From Adiantum capillus-veneris (lineage: Eukaryota; Streptophyta; Polypodiopsida; Polypodiales; Pteridaceae): a DNA stretch of 64,000 nucleotides. Location of the stretch: assembly GCA_014529385.2 (NCBI GenBank), contig CM043950.1, forward strand, positions 149,610,945-149,674,944, read 5' to 3'. Position numbers and translations under genes: made by a program. Below, one piece after another: positions 1 through 13,110 of the stretch (positions are counted from its first letter, which is position 1; the number at the start of each line of letters is the position of its first letter). The notes under the pieces are model-generated. The model saw only the letters and a list, made by a program, of their open reading frames with translations, was not told the DNA's origin and ran no database searches.

Positions 1-345
1 TCGGATTAAGTGGGTTGTGTGGTCACTAGGTGATCCACATTTGGCTATGTTTTCTTGTTTGCTAGAGCAAAATTTTCTTAGATATCATGTATCCAGAATT
101 TCACTTCATCTTCCACCACTAAGGTGGAATATGTTGGAGTTTCTAGTTCAAGTAAGGAAGTTGTGTGGTTATCTTGTCTAGTGGGGGACCTTGGTATACA
201 CCAGACTCCAGTGCTACATTGTGATAGTTAGAGTGCGATTGAGTTAGCAAAGAACCCTGTCTTTCACTCCAAGTCGAAACACATAGAGGTTAAGTATCAT
301 GTGGTACGGGATATTTTGGCTAGCAAACACATTGAGTTAGTCAAA
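1..345 (+). pseudogene. Ty1/copia RNase H fragment (3' end of an element entering from the left)
   Basis: The + strand translation shows the C-terminal RNase H signature of plant copia polyproteins: an STTKVEYV segment near position 110, a DS-SAIELAKNPVFHSKSKH-type block near 220-285, and the VRDILASKHIELV tail that precedes the polypurine tract in these elements. RNase H removes the RNA strand during reverse transcription in the virus-like particle. An in-frame TAG near 229 sits where the family has a glutamine, so the copy is dead. The rest of the polyprotein lies outside the window. The copia assignment is from motif recognition and is fairly secure. Confidence 0.75.
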
Positions 346-517
346 GTTCACACGGATGAAAACCAACGGATGCTATAACCTAGAGCTTAGCCTCAAAGAG
401 GTTTGCACATTGCATAGAGATGATGGGCGTAGGATGAAGCTATGGTCATGCTTCACGTTTTGTACAGTTGTACTTATAGTCTCTACATTCTTTAGCCACT
501 TGGGTCACGTTGGCCTT

Positions 518-780
518 CAAGTGGGAGACTGTAATGGTTTTAGGCCAAGTGGCCGCCTAAAAGAAATGACCGGCCACCCGTCTATTCTTATTGGTTATAT
601 TGAAGAATAAGGAGTGAGAGGGCTTCTTCCTCTCATAGATCCACCAAACCTACTGTGTATGCTATCCTCATCCCCTTGCCTTCTCTCCATCCCTCTCATG
701 CACTCCATATCCGATTCTATAAAGACTTGAGTGTAGTGAGACGTTGACTGAGGACTCAGAGTCCAGCTCCAGCTCCAGAT
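518..780 (+). mobile_element. Copia polypurine tract and 3' LTR start
   Basis: A purine-rich stretch, CAAGTGGGAGAC at about 518-529, directly precedes TGTAATGG at 530. This is the usual order of PPT and LTR start in copia elements and fits the RNase H tail just upstream. A TATA-like CTATAAAG at 717-724 would suit an LTR promoter. The LTR's right end could not be fixed because no second LTR is in the window; 780 is only where gypsy-like coding sequence begins. Confidence 0.5.
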
Positions 781-3190
781 CGTCTGATAGTGAGTTAGAT
801 GTTCAAGTCAATACCAAGAAGAAAGTATCATGGAAAAAGAATATTGAGGTGGTCTAAACAGATTGCAAAATGTTCAACATTAGACCTCCAATCGGCAAGG
901 TAGAGACCTAATGTTCAAAGTGCAAATCCAAAGATCACAGGTCTGATGAGCGCTATCAATGTACTTATTGTAAGGCATTTGGCCATGTATGGAATTACTG
1001 CAAAATCATGACACCGTTTTGAAAGGATCTATCAATGACTGCACTAACGAACCTGGAGGTGTAGAAGACAGAGGGAATGTTTGGTACTAGAGAGAACGAG
1101 GTCAATACCAATGTTGGACCTAGAAGAGGGCGGTATCAGGGACCAATTCTCTAGGACGAGGGAGAGCTGACTTTGGAAGGAGAGATTTTAGCTACTACAC
1201 TTGCAAAATGTATGGACACTTCGTAGCCAAGTGTCCAGATAGTGTGAAGCTAGAAGGATCTGAAGTAAAACCAATTGAACTGGTTCTAGTGAGAGTTATT
1301 ACGAGAAGCCTGGGGGTGGTGATCAAGGATCTACCAAATGAGCCTTTATAGGAAACAAAGCAAACGGAAGAGGCTTGGAGATGGGAAAAGGACTGGGCTA
1401 CATGGAAAGCTAAGGAGGTTGATGAGTGGCAAGAGTAACGAACTCTGGTAGCGAAGACCATAGGGGATCAAGCTAAGAATATGTCAAAGAAACCAAAGCT
1501 ATGAGTCCATAACCATATAGAGGCTAACATCGCAACTTTTAATGGCTCGGGAGAGTAGACCCATAGGTGTATCTACTAACTAAGATGATGGTAAGAAAGC
1601 TGATCAGTCAGTGAAGGCCTTGATAGAGTTCTTGGAGGTGGAAGTACGACAAGTCAGGCCGGGGACTTGGCCGAGGTTGAGAACATAGACCTAAGGATGA
1701 AAAGGGCAATCCAAATCCTCACCAAAGGGTCAACCAACCAATAGACACAAGAGGCCAGCTGAGGCATAGCACTCCGAGGACAATCCAGTGGAAGGAAGAT
1801 CTTCCGGTTAATCTCTAGAAGCACATTCAAAAGCTAGATGTGGAGTTGGATGATATCACGTAAATCCTACCAGAGGCTGCAAAATTTATCAGAATGAAGA
1901 GGAAGAAAGCAGCTAAAGCAATGTCCATGGACTTGTCTGCCATAAAGATGATGAGGTGCCAGCCATCCAAGTAGATTATAAGATTAGGAAACAATGGCCA
2001 TGGACTTGTCTGCTATAAAAGATGATGAGGTGCCAATTATCAAAGTAGATTATAAGATTAGGAAGCAATGGGAACCTTTATCAGATGTAATTATGGATGG
2101 CACGGTCAGAGTGATTATATTACGAGAATATTTAGGCAATACCTTGGCTTCAAGAAATGAAACAAGCACCATTTAGCATAAGGATGGCCGATTAGCGAGT
2201 TGTCTTGGCCACCAGGTTGGTGGAGAATCTACAAATCAGAGTGGAGAAGGAAAAGTTCAAAACCAATTTTATAGTGTTGGATGTGCAAGAGCACATAGTA
2301 TGCTATTGGGCAGAGCGTGGCTCAGAAATGTATGGGCCATTCACAACTATGCAGGTCAGACATTGACCATAGGTGTATCCATGTAAAGACCAACAATGCA
2401 GAAGCTGGAAGAAAGCTATGAGACCAGAGGAGCTCTGTAGGAAGTATGAGACAAAGAAGACCTAGTGAATGCTTGGATCTATGAACATATTTTCCATAAC
2501 AGAAATTGATTTGAATGCAGTATCGATGGATAGGGATCGAGCTGAAAGGCAACGACAACAATATCCAAAAAAAGTTACCAAATCTAACCCGAGCAAGATG
2601 CTAGTAACTCTAGATGGTAGAACATCAGCTTAATCAGCACAGGCAACAAAGGACTTTAGGATGGATAGGTAAGCAAGGTTAGCTAAAATAGGGAATCCAT
2701 TCAATGAATACACAATAGGAGTTTAGACTGACAAGGAGGCCCAGTCATAGGCAAAAAGAAAAGGAGGTGGACGAAATTGATTATTGCTAGATGACCAAGA
2801 AATCAAAGAATGGAATCTCGGTTCAAAGAAGAATCCTAGAATGGTCAATAATCAACACCTTACTATCCCAGATGCAATGGACATACTAAAAGCAGTAACA
2901 GAACAATCAAGACCATTCTATCAAAGATTGTACAAAAGGAGTTACATCAATGGGATGAAAATCTTCAGACATTGCTATGGGCATATTGAATAGCTCAGAA
3001 AGTAATGATAGGAATGACTCCATTTCGGATGGTGTATAGAACAGAGGTAGTAGTGCCAATGGGGTTCACAATTCCCAGCATTAGGATGGCAATTGAACAC
3101 AATATGGATTTTAATGCAAATATGAGAACCACGCTGGAAAGCTATTGAAGTTAGACGAGATAAGATGAAAAGCAATGCTAGAACTGGAAG
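781..3190 (+). pseudogene. Internally deleted Ty3/gypsy element (gag, protease, integrase C-terminus)
   Basis: Broken frames on + carry gypsy landmarks in the right order. A CCHC zinc knuckle (CTYC..GH..YC) lies at about 960-1001, and a second degraded knuckle (CKMYGHFVAKC, first Cys lost) near 1200-1235. A retropepsin C-terminal segment (LLGRAWLRN..AIHNY) follows near 2300-2360. An integrase C-terminal block (GMTPFRMVY.TEVVVPM) lies near 3010-3065. No RT or RNase H motif lies between 2400 and 2900, so the central pol region is missing. Stops and frameshifts are frequent. The product would have been a gag-pol polyprotein. Confidence 0.6.
1920..2065 (+). repeat. 73-bp tandem duplication inside gypsy remnant
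   Basis: The block beginning CCATGGACTTGTCTGC recurs 73 bp later (about 1920-1992 and 1993-2065) with a few substitutions. It is a local duplication within the protease-proximal coding region. Confidence 0.8.
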
Positions 3191-5990
3191 TGGTCCAATA
3201 GAGCTCTTGATTTCATCACCTACATCACATGCATCAACAATTGTTTCTATGCTTGGATCACCTTCTCCCTCACCTTCCCCAGCTCTTGCTACTACATAGC
3301 ATAAAAGCCCAACTTGTTTGTGGTTTGCTTCACCTTCATCTTCAAGTGAATTCTCCTTCTCAATGCTCGGGGAGTTTACTAAAGCATATGTAACATAGCA
3401 CGTGAGTTCAACAGAAGGGATTTTATATTTTTGGAAGGTTTAATCCATATTCGTGAATGCACTTGATATAGGAAAACTTTACATAGTGAACACCCCATGT
3501 CTTAAAGCAGATATTATCACAGAGTCCATCTATGGGGAAGAAGGGCCAACTCAAGTCAGACGCTATACAAACCACCATCGTGAGGTGAAGAACTTCTTCA
3601 ACATTCAAGGAGCAATGTTCTATACCCCATTACAACATTGGGAAATATGTATTTTGGTAAAGGGAAAGAGTGCTTCTCAAGAGAAGGCACGAGAAGACAT
3701 TTATAAAAGCACATTGCAACTACACCCAACCAACTCCTCATATTGGCTAGTCATGCCCTTTATAAATAGGACCTCTTATCATGTGTGCTTCTCTTGGAAT
3801 GGGGATACCCTAGGCCCCTTTTGACATAGGCTTTTAGCCTCAACACTTCTATCATTATATTACTTCCCTCTTTAAGAAGAGTTTTTCTCCTTGAAAACAA
3901 AAGTTAACAAACTTATCTTGGGAATACTAATGTTACCATCTTTGTCTTTCAATTACAAAATACTTTGTTGGTAACACCTTATACGCATCTCGATTGATAC
4001 AAAAAAGACTATTCAACCTTTGAAGGAGACACACCTCACGTCCCGAGGCACACGCTACACAAGTATCATTGCTCACTTGGGGGCTACCACCATGCACATG
4101 CCACCATCATAAGGTTTCATAATACATCAGCCACGTAATATGGCAATATGGGAGTTCTAGTTTCACAATACATAAGGCACACAATATGGCATACAAACCA
4201 TGCTGGCATTACCCTAGCTCGCTAACTATGCACACCATCACTCTTTGCACAATATGGCAAGAAGTTTGTCTTTATGATCTACTATCTTTCTATACATCAC
4301 CCACATGGTGTTTCCCTCTTGCATTGTTCAGCCACTCTTTGTAAACAAGATGTCTAATGTGTACATGAATATCTTTCCCTAGCACTTTGTTGTGCATTTA
4401 GTGTGCAAGTTGTATTGCATTTTGATTGTTAATGGCTCATTTACAATGGGGCTACTGCTTGGTCTAAGCTTGGTTATGTGGATTAGTGTTTACGTGTTTA
4501 GAAAATTGTTTGGCACAATGTTGGGATACCCGTGGCACACAATGATAAGTCTTATTGTTGTCCCATGTTTTCTTGCATATAAACGTCACATTCCCTTGAT
4601 TTGGTTGCTTATTCCATTGCTTGTTGAATTGGGTCATTGAACAATTGCCTCCTAGCCACAACCCATTTAGATGGTTCCCCCTATTAGCTACCTTGAGTTG
4701 TCCACTCAACTATGAGGAGGGATAACGGGAAGTATTTAGAGGCCAATCCCCACGGTTTCAACTTCCTAGCCTCATACGATGTTGGAGAGCACGATTGCCC
4801 ATGGTCGACTAGGAAATTGACAAATTGTTCATGTCTATAGCTAGATTGTCCATGGTCGAAGGGATGTTGTCAACTGGCAGATGTTTCCAATTTTTTATTT
4901 TTGATATCCCTTTTAAAAATGAATTGCATCCTATGCCGGTATGCCTTTTGATCTGCAACACCCTTTGATAAGAAATTCTCACAATTGAATCAAACTGTAA
5001 CTGTCATACACAAATCGCTCCTAGTTTCCTTTCTCAAGGGAATGCAATATGAGAGTACTGATAGTGAATTCCTCCCTTCTAGCTTGGCTTGTCAAGAGAG
5101 AGAAAGAACCCTCGACTCGCAGCTCTTCTTCCCCTTCTTCTCTTTCTTCCTTCTTGCCTTAATATCTTCCTTGATGCTCTTAATGCCCCTTCAGACCCTC
5201 CTTAATGCTCACCTTCTATGCTCACCTTCTGGCCCTTTTTAATGTTGAGAGTTAATAAGGCAGCTTGCTAGAGGTTGAGAGAGAAAGTTGGCTATGGGAG
5301 CTTGAATAAGGATATGGCTCAAGATTTTAAAGGTAAGAGAGATATATATCGCCACATAAGTATGACAACGAAAGATAGATATGATAGCTTAAGGCTATGT
5401 GAGAGTGTGGTTCCTTGAGCACGAGGGAGAGGGATAGAAGAGCATATGACTATGTGAGAGTATGGTTGCTTGAGAAAGAGGGTGAGAGATAGGAGAGCAT
5501 ACGACCCCTTGAGCATGAGGGAGAGAGATAGCTTATGTAGCTTTTGGGAGAGAGAGCTATGGTTTTTTATTAAGATGATCCGAGAAAGAGTAAAAATGAA
5601 CTTGTCCCATGGTTTTATAGCCCCCCCCCCCATGTTAAGTTTCTAATTTCAACCGAGTCTCACCTCCCCCTACCACTAGTGCCAACATTAATGCTCGGTG
5701 TGGAGTTGATCTCTTGACGACGTGGTAGGTCAAAATTTGGCATGCATGAAATGTGACGCCGATAGTGTCAAATGGGGGTGCTGAGAGTTTTGATCATGCT
5801 CATTCTCATTCCCTATCAGTAGCTACTCGTTGCGTTGCACCATAGCTTCCCTTTCTTTTTATTCTTTATTCACATTATCCCCCCCTCCCACCTCCAACCG
5901 ATTGCGGGGCCACATTGTTTTGGGTAGCCATCGCTTTGGGCTTGGGCGTCCACCCTTAAAATACACCACATTTGACATACATATCGACGA
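3191..5990. other. Gene-poor stretch, no assignable gene
   Basis: No protein family is recognisable on either strand. The longest frame (3453-3824, +, 123 codons) has no motif I know, and its 5' half overlaps an open - strand frame, so coding is unproven. Around 4080-4270 there are scattered short repeats of an ACAATATGGCA-type word, and near 5625 a run of C. The 4985-5340 stretch is CT-rich and could be LTR-derived. Confidence 0.5.
5390..5535. repeat. Short imperfect tandem repeat (about 3 copies)
   Basis: A unit of about 50-60 bp containing TATGTGAGAGT, TTGAGCA and GAGGGAGAG words recurs around 5393, 5450 and 5505 with substitutions and indels. It is an AG-rich decayed minisatellite. Confidence 0.55.
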
Positions 5991-5999
5991 AGGAAATGC

Positions 6000-6503
6000 T
6001 AAGCACAACATGATTCGCCAATAGCCCCTCCCTCGGCCGGCACACATCCAATTAAAACACTACCAAGCAGGACACCTTTCCCCGTCAACAATCTCATCAT
6101 TATTTCTCTCAACCATGTCAATGTCTCACATAAGGCCAAGAATCTTCAAAGTGCAAGCATAGGTGAAGGAATTTGGAGTAAGCCCTTCCCTACGTATGCG
6201 GTTAAAACAAACAAAGTTTTCCCATGCCACTACTACGTTAGGCTTATCCTTAATCAAAGCATTCCAAGTGATGACATTTTGGATGAGAAGCCCTTTAAGA
6301 ACCGCATGTGCTTTTGTAAAAGCATCACATATGAAATACATTCCAACCCAAACACCGCCAAGCTTACATGCCAAGCAAAGTATTACCACGTACCCACAGA
6401 TATCGACTAAAGTAGTGTTGAGCAATACTTTTGCTTTGACAAATGCAATGCATTTCGCATACAAAATCAACCAAGGCATTGCCAAGCACCCTATTTGGCC
6501 CAA
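6000..6503 (-). pseudogene. PLS-type pentatricopeptide repeat (PPR) pseudogene fragment
   Basis: The - strand reads as diverged PPR repeats. An LYAKC..FVKA block (matching the family's MYAKCG...KA motif) lies near 6440-6460. A QNVITWNALIK block lies near 6250-6280. REGLTPNSFTYACTLK follows near 6140-6190, then a stop, then a continuation resembling the GEEIHDEIV linker typical of this family (to about 6060), and a frameshifted remnant to about 6000. PPR proteins bind organellar RNA and guide editing or processing. Only about four repeats remain, no start or C-terminal E/DYW domain is visible, and a stop and frameshifts are present, so it is a relic. It is the only host-type gene sequence I recognise in the window. 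Confidence 0.65.
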
Positions 6504-6510
6504 ATATTGA

Positions 6511-7320
6511 CCTAGAAAGTGCCGATAAATACTTTAATTGCATTCACATCAATTTTCCCTCCTCATAGATGTCTGAAATTGCGTGGAAAACTATACTAGC
6601 CATAAGTTGAGCATTTAATACCCGATTTGAACACTGTAAAGCACATGTTGTAGACCTTTCTAGCCACTAGCAACCAAACCCATGTTAAGCATAATTCAAT
6701 CTCTTTGACACACACGAGGTAGCTCCAAGAACAACAAAACTAACCCCTGGAAATTCTTGTACTACCCATAACTTCTTCATCTGAACTCAGATGAGCCGTA
6801 GAGACAGACATGGAGAGCATGTCGAGCACTACACTTTTGACACACAAAATTGCATTTTGACAGCATCTCTGTATCCTGGCTTATAGGCATCATACCTCAT
6901 TTGATGGCCCCAAAATCCACAATTACCATACATTTCAATCAACTTGATGTCATAGCACATTCTGGCATAACTCATAAGATTGGAAAAACTCCAAAAATGC
7001 ATACAAATTTTCATCTTTCACCCCGTGGTTGCAAAGCGGCATGACAAAGGTAACCCCCGCCCCCCCCCTCCAATTGGGCTTATTTTAGTTTGCATTCCTA
7101 ATAATGGTGAACCTAGTTGCCATAGATGAATGAGGGGCTGCAAGAGTTCTCACACTAGATTACTGAGGAGGAGAGAAATTCCACTTGAATGCAAGTGTTG
7201 CTAAAAGCCTTGCTACTAGGCATCTCCAAGGCACATTCCAAGAAAATTGTAGTATGTATTGATATAGCAAATCAAAGATTCTTATCGCGAAGGTAAAATG
7301 TTGGTGTTGTGGTGTAGCTT
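6511..7320. other. No gene seen
   Basis: Both strands are closed by stops apart from short overlapping frames. There is a C-rich run near 7060. Nothing recognisable. Confidence 0.5.
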
Positions 7321-7321
7321 C

Positions 7322-7640
7322 TACTATCAACCATGACACAATGCTCGTGAGTGCTTGTAAAAAAGAAGGTGGGGTAGCCACCTTCTCCCTAAAGTTAAAT
7401 GGGCTTAGTAATAGCAATTGGCATCCATTTTGGGCTAGGTTTGGCCTCATCATAACCCAAGTTGTGACTTTCATCTATCTATTATCAACCATCACACAAT
7501 GCTCGTGAGTGCTTATAAAAAAGAAGGTGGGGTAGCCATCTTCTCCCTAAACATTAAATGGGCTTAGTAATAGCAATTGGCATCAATTCTGGGCCACGTT
7601 TGGCCTCATCATAACCCAAGTGAGGCTTCTATCTATCATA
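7322..7640. repeat. Tandem duplication of about 158 bp
   Basis: The sequence from TATCAACCATGACACAATGC (about 7324) recurs from about 7482 with small differences. Both copies contain AAGAAGGTGGGGTAGCCA and GGCCTCATCATAACCCAAG. No coding potential is evident. Confidence 0.85.
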
Positions 7641-9190
7641 AACCTAAAAGAGAGTGTCATGTAGCCTGTAATAGTGGTGACTAGGTAACGTTAGCCTTCT
7701 GGTTGTAGAGCAAAAAATGCGGGGTTCAGGGGGAGACCGCCTAGCCATAGTGAATGATAGGCCACATGTAAAGGGTTCGAGATGAGGGGCATTTTTCATT
7801 GTCTCATAGGATGGGTGGAGAGCTTGGTGACCCAACCCTCTCTAGCCGGAATGCCAATAGTGGCATTACAAAGCGTTAGCATGAGTATTAGAGCCATGTT
7901 CAAATCACCACATGTGAACAAGCCCACGTGATCAGTTGCCTTGTGTTGTTTGTCACCCATGATGGCATTGACAAGCACCCTCTTGCTACCCTTTAAAATG
8001 CCTTCTTGCTCACTATCTACCCACAAGCTATCATATTGCACCACCCCCACCGCCGACGGACGTGGCCTTGCACCTTCTCTCAGTGTTTGCTGCCCAATTG
8101 TAGTGACCCAGCACCATGTCATACATTGATGGAGAAAAAGACACTGCGTACACACACACACACCCTTGCCCCTTAAACCAACATAAGGAATCCATTTAAT
8201 TTCCTCAACTCACACGCAAACATTCATGAGATCCATGAAAATTCTCCCCACAACCCCACTTCAAGCTTCAAAAGTCGAGACCTACAAGCCCTTGCCTGCG
8301 TGCAGACACTACGATGTGAGTCAAGCTAATCAAAGCTTGAAATACCACTCAATGGCAAGCAAAAGACACGAGAAAAACCATCAAAAACTCAAAAAATTGA
8401 GTCACAAAAGGCCTCTCTCAAACCATTGCAAAAGTTTCACCAAACTCTACTCTGTTGGACTCTTTATCGTAGCCTCAACCCTAATAGCACAAATATAGGG
8501 TCACATAGTCTTGCAAAAAGCCGCACCTTCCTCCTCAATTCCTCACACACACACACATCCATGGAAAATTTAGAACTTCCACAGACTCTTCCAAGTGAAA
8601 AAAATTGAAGAGAAGAAACTTTCATTCACTCCTCCACACACTCGAAAATAGGACGCAAACAAGACGAGACTACACAGGACCGCCTGTAGAAACCCTACTT
8701 CCTCCTTCACACAGAGGTGAAAGTTCTAATATCCTACTCCACACCTCTCCCCTCAACATGGAAACTCATGTAACCATGAAATTTAAAGCCATTTTACACC
8801 ATTTTGACTTTTTTTAGGACCAAATTTGGCCAGTTTTGACCTCCAACGGGCATTTTTCATGAGAAAACACCAAAGGGACTCCAAAATCCACCAAATTTGG
8901 TAGTCTTGATCCTTGATACTCAAAATTCATGGCCACATACCAAATTCTATTTTTGACCACCTCTAAAGGCGGTTCGTGCATCGCTGCATATCGAGCACCG
9001 CGGTTCGCAAATAGATAATTACCGCACGTGTCAAATTTCCAGGGTGGGATGACGGTGCCCACACTTCCACTTGCATTATTTACATATAGAAAGCTCAAGC
9101 ACACAACCTAGATCCAAAAGAAGCCACTTGGAACTGCATCTAAGGCTTCGACACCATTCCCAGTTATGTACATGTGCCAGAGTACCGGCA
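7641..9190. other. No gene supported
   Basis: A 121-codon - strand frame (8161-7796) and shorter frames occur but show no family signature, and a + frame overlaps part of it. 8814-9104 is open on - for 96 codons without recognisable motifs. A short (CA)n lies at about 8150-8160. This may be old LTR or leader sequence of repeats. Confidence 0.45.
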
Positions 9191-9194
9191 TGCA

Positions 9195-9345
9195 ACATGA
9201 CTATTTGCCATATATAAAATTGTCCACCATATTTGAAACCTAGTATAACGTTTGACTATTTACCATATATACATTGTCTACCATACGACATGACTAATTA
9301 CCATATATACATTGTACACCATATTTGAAACCCAATATAACTTTG
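9195..9345. repeat. AT-rich short tandem repeat, about 3 copies
   Basis: The words GACTA.TTACCATATATA and CATTGT..ACCATA recur around 9200, 9255 and 9290, giving units of roughly 40-55 bp with indels. Confidence 0.6.
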
Positions 9346-10790
<1,445 letters not shown>

Positions 10791-10831
10791 TCCATGCCTC
10801 CTCGCTTGAGAAGATCCATGCCTCCTCCCTG

Positions 10832-11075
10832 AGCTCCGATACCAATATGAGACATAGGGAATTGCCTTGGGTAATCCTCCTCCCTACCACCCTTTATATA
10901 GACTCTTGGGCTCCTAGCCCTAGCCTATTTTCGGATTCCCCTACCCAGACTACGTAGTCTAGGCCCTTAGCCTAGGTTCATGACCCCCTAGGTTGACCCT
11001 TGGCCTTACATAAATGCATTGACAACCACTTCAGTAGGCTCTCCACTTCCTCGGAGTAGAAGGATGCCTGTGGCA
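10832..11075 (-). mobile_element. LTR remnant with primer-binding site, - orientation
   Basis: On the - strand, TGGTATCGGAGC (the Met-tRNA-type PBS used by many copia elements) lies at about 10843-10832, just after an LTR end near 10848. A TATATAAAGG box at 10900-10891 on - fits an LTR promoter of the same orientation. The outer end is unclear because gypsy gag-like sequence on + begins by about 11080. The element body expected at lower coordinates is replaced by the (GA)n array and unrelated DNA. Confidence 0.5.
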
Positions 11076-11079
11076 TAAG

Positions 11080-11152
11080 TGAGCATGGCCTAACCCATAG
11101 TTATGGGAGTCCAAGATGATTCGCCTATGGGGCAGTTCATAGAGACAATCTC
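11080..11152 (+). pseudogene. Gypsy gag 5' segment, left of nested insertion
   Basis: A short open + reading (..SPMGQFIETIS) runs into the left target-site copy at 11148-11152 and continues in the same sense after 14959 (..SLLKDFKLPSLGG). The nested LTR element therefore landed inside a gypsy gag-like region. Taken alone this segment would not be recognisable; the call rests on continuity across the insertion. Confidence 0.55.
11148..11152. repeat. Target-site duplication, left copy (ATCTC)
   Basis: ATCTC abuts the left LTR. The identical 5 bp follow the right LTR at 14955-14959. Five bp is the usual size for LTR retrotransposon integrases. Confidence 0.85.
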
Positions 11153-11574
11153 TATTTAATGGTTTGGTTTAGCCGAGCAGTTTTGCACACAGATTCTGAT
11201 AAATTGTCTGACAATTCACTCTGAAAACACAAAAATTCCTCCTACTGCAGATTCATCACTTCAACAACACAGACATTTCGAACTGAACATTTATGCACTT
11301 GTAATGTACTCAGAACATAGAATACACAGAGAGAATGAAACAGATATACGACAACTAATCTGAATTTTGCATTTGACAAATTGCTGCATCTGACAACTAG
11401 AAATCCGCCATTACACAGAAAATCCACCCAACACCATCACGCTACATAGCTGAATGTTCTTCCTCACATGAAAGAGCAAACGACCCTTAACCTCCAAGAT
11501 CCCATAAGTCACTTAAAATAGATTATGATTCACACCTTTGTCAAAAGTAATCCTCCTAAGGTTTAACTCTAACA
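11153..11574 (-). repeat. 3' LTR of nested element (422 bp)
   Basis: It matches 14522-14954 along its whole length with scattered substitutions and small indels. Shared landmarks include GGTTTGGTTTAGCCGAGCA, CCTCCTACTGCAGATTCATC and GTAATCCTCCTAAGGTTTAA. The terminal TG on + is degraded to TA. Confidence 0.9.
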
Positions 11575-11800
11575 CTTGGCACAACCCGATGGCTTGAGCC
11601 ATAGGCTGACCTCGGATCCACAATCCCTTGATCCGTAAACTAGATAAAAGAAAAAACTTGCAAAGATAAAACAAAATCAGCATAACAGCCATCTGAATAT
11701 CCTCCTCTTTGAAATTTTGCAAATGCTCTGACTTTTCTTCTGCAATATAATCCTCCACTGATTTTTGATGAATATGCCACACTGCTGACTTTTTTCTTCT

Positions 11801-12289
11801 CTAACTTCTTGCCTTGTCATTGAATAAATTCTTCCTCCACATTTTGAAAATTGGACCGTAGTCCCTTGTCAAGCTGAAGTAAAGAAACTTGACTGTCAAA
11901 TCAGACAACACTTTTGCAACACTCAAAATTTCCGCCTTGATGAAGAAAGTCCGCATAAACTCCATCAGATCATCCTCTTGAGTAAAGCACATTCCACTGA
12001 ATCCATCTGTCGATTCCTCTTGAACTTCTTGAGCATCCATACAAACTTGTAACACATTCCTCTTCCACAAATCAACAACTCCAAAATCTGGAACACATGA
12101 AAATCTGAATTCTGACAATCCGCCATCCACATCTGTGAGGATTCTATCTGATCCATTCTTATCAAAATCTGACCATAAAACAATCCGCTCAGCTACATTC
12201 TTTGCAACTGAATGTTCTCCTTTCACATACTCAATCTTTGACATCAAAATATGCTCTTGAATCTGCCAAGCATCAAGATAAGCTTCCAT
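11801..12289 (-). CDS. Unassigned ORF at 3' end of nested LTR element
   Basis: An open frame of 162 codons overlaps the end of the preceding frame (12244-12289), so the two may be linked by a frameshift. The translation is acidic and tryptophan-containing (..ILWSDF..NGSDRILTDVDGG.., ending near KMWRKNLFNDKARS). I recognise no family: no Asp-rich catalytic triad, zinc knuckle or membrane segment is visible. It sits where integrase or an accessory gene would lie in an autonomous gypsy element. Function unknown; it may be captured host sequence or a badly diverged pol segment. Confidence 0.4.
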   Translation of the reverse strand: MEAYLDAWQIQEHILMSKIEYVKGEHSVAKNVAERIVLWSDFDKNGSDRILTDVDGGLSEFRFSCVPDFGVVDLWKRNVLQVCMDAQEVQEESTDGFSGMCFTQEDDLMEFMRTFFIKAEILSVAKVLSDLTVKFLYFSLTRDYGPIFKMWRKNLFNDKARS

Positions 12290-13101
12290 AAACTTTTTTG
12301 GTATTCTTGTATCACCTGCAATGTAACCATAACAATTATCTGCAACAACATGCTTTGACGACCTAGAATGGATTTGCCTCTTGTTCCTCCATATTCATCA
12401 TGAAGAAATTCAATTGTTGAAAATTCCTCCCATTGATAAGCTGATTCCAACTTCTGTTTATAGGATTGAGATATCACTTTTGCAATATCCTTTGGCTGTA
12501 TATCCTCTTGTTTCTGCTGATCTTCCACCTGCTTCCTTTTTTGATATTTCGCCTGTTGCTTATTCTGATGCTCCGCATCATACTTCCTCCTTGAATCCAA
12601 TTTGATCTTCCACACCTGTTTTGACATAATTGGACTTGTAAAACGTGCTTCAGATCCTTCAAATATCTGCATTTGACATCCTCCAAGCTGAATGCTATCA
12701 TAACAACTTTTGTCAAATAAATTTGAACCCAAATCTGCCAAATAGTCGATTTGATCACCAACTTTCTTCACAATGAAAACATCCTGAAAGTTAAACTGAA
12801 CATTTTTTATCCACATCAAAAATTTAAATAGTTCAAAATCGAAGTTTTCACCCTCAACAACTTTTATGACTTCCCACATAAGAATTTGACATTCCACTAT
12901 TGACTTCTGCTTTGCATCCACATCTCTAATCAGATTTGCTATTTTCCCATCACATTCCTTTCCATGCTCTCTATCATCTATAACCTGTGTATCCAAAGCT
13001 TCAACCAACAAACTATTCCCCTGCATCATTGCATCCTTTCTCTCTGGCTTAATTTGCATCAGGATCTGACTTCCATGATGACAACCCAGCTTTGCATTCA
13101 T
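12244..13101 (-). CDS. Unassigned 285-codon ORF with coiled-coil-like Lys/Gln/Glu stretch
   Basis: The frame starts at MNAKLG, exactly where a gypsy RT would read RMNPNYA after its N-terminal arm, but the rest of the RT (finger and palm motifs, YxDD) never appears. What follows includes a Lys/Gln-rich run (DSRRKYDAEHQNKQQAKYQK.., about residues 165-205) likely to be helical or coiled. No catalytic motif is recognised. It probably represents a structural or accessory protein that replaced pol in a deleted element. The junction just after the RT N-terminus looks like a deletion or capture breakpoint. Confidence 0.45.
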   Translation of the reverse strand: MNAKLGCHHGSQILMQIKPERKDAMMQGNSLLVEALDTQVIDDREHGKECDGKIANLIRDVDAKQKSIVECQILMWEVIKVVEGENFDFELFKFLMWIKNVQFNFQDVFIVKKVGDQIDYLADLGSNLFDKSCYDSIQLGGCQMQIFEGSEARFTSPIMSKQVWKIKLDSRRKYDAEHQNKQQAKYQKRKQVEDQQKQEDIQPKDIAKVISQSYKQKLESAYQWEEFSTIEFLHDEYGGTRGKSILGRQSMLLQIIVMVTLQVIQEYQKSLWKLILMLGRFKSIF

Positions 13102-13110
13102 TCTATATCT

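Noticed and set aside
3453-3824. 123-codon frame on +
   Set aside because: No known motif and an overlapping open - frame over its 5' half; not enough to call a gene.
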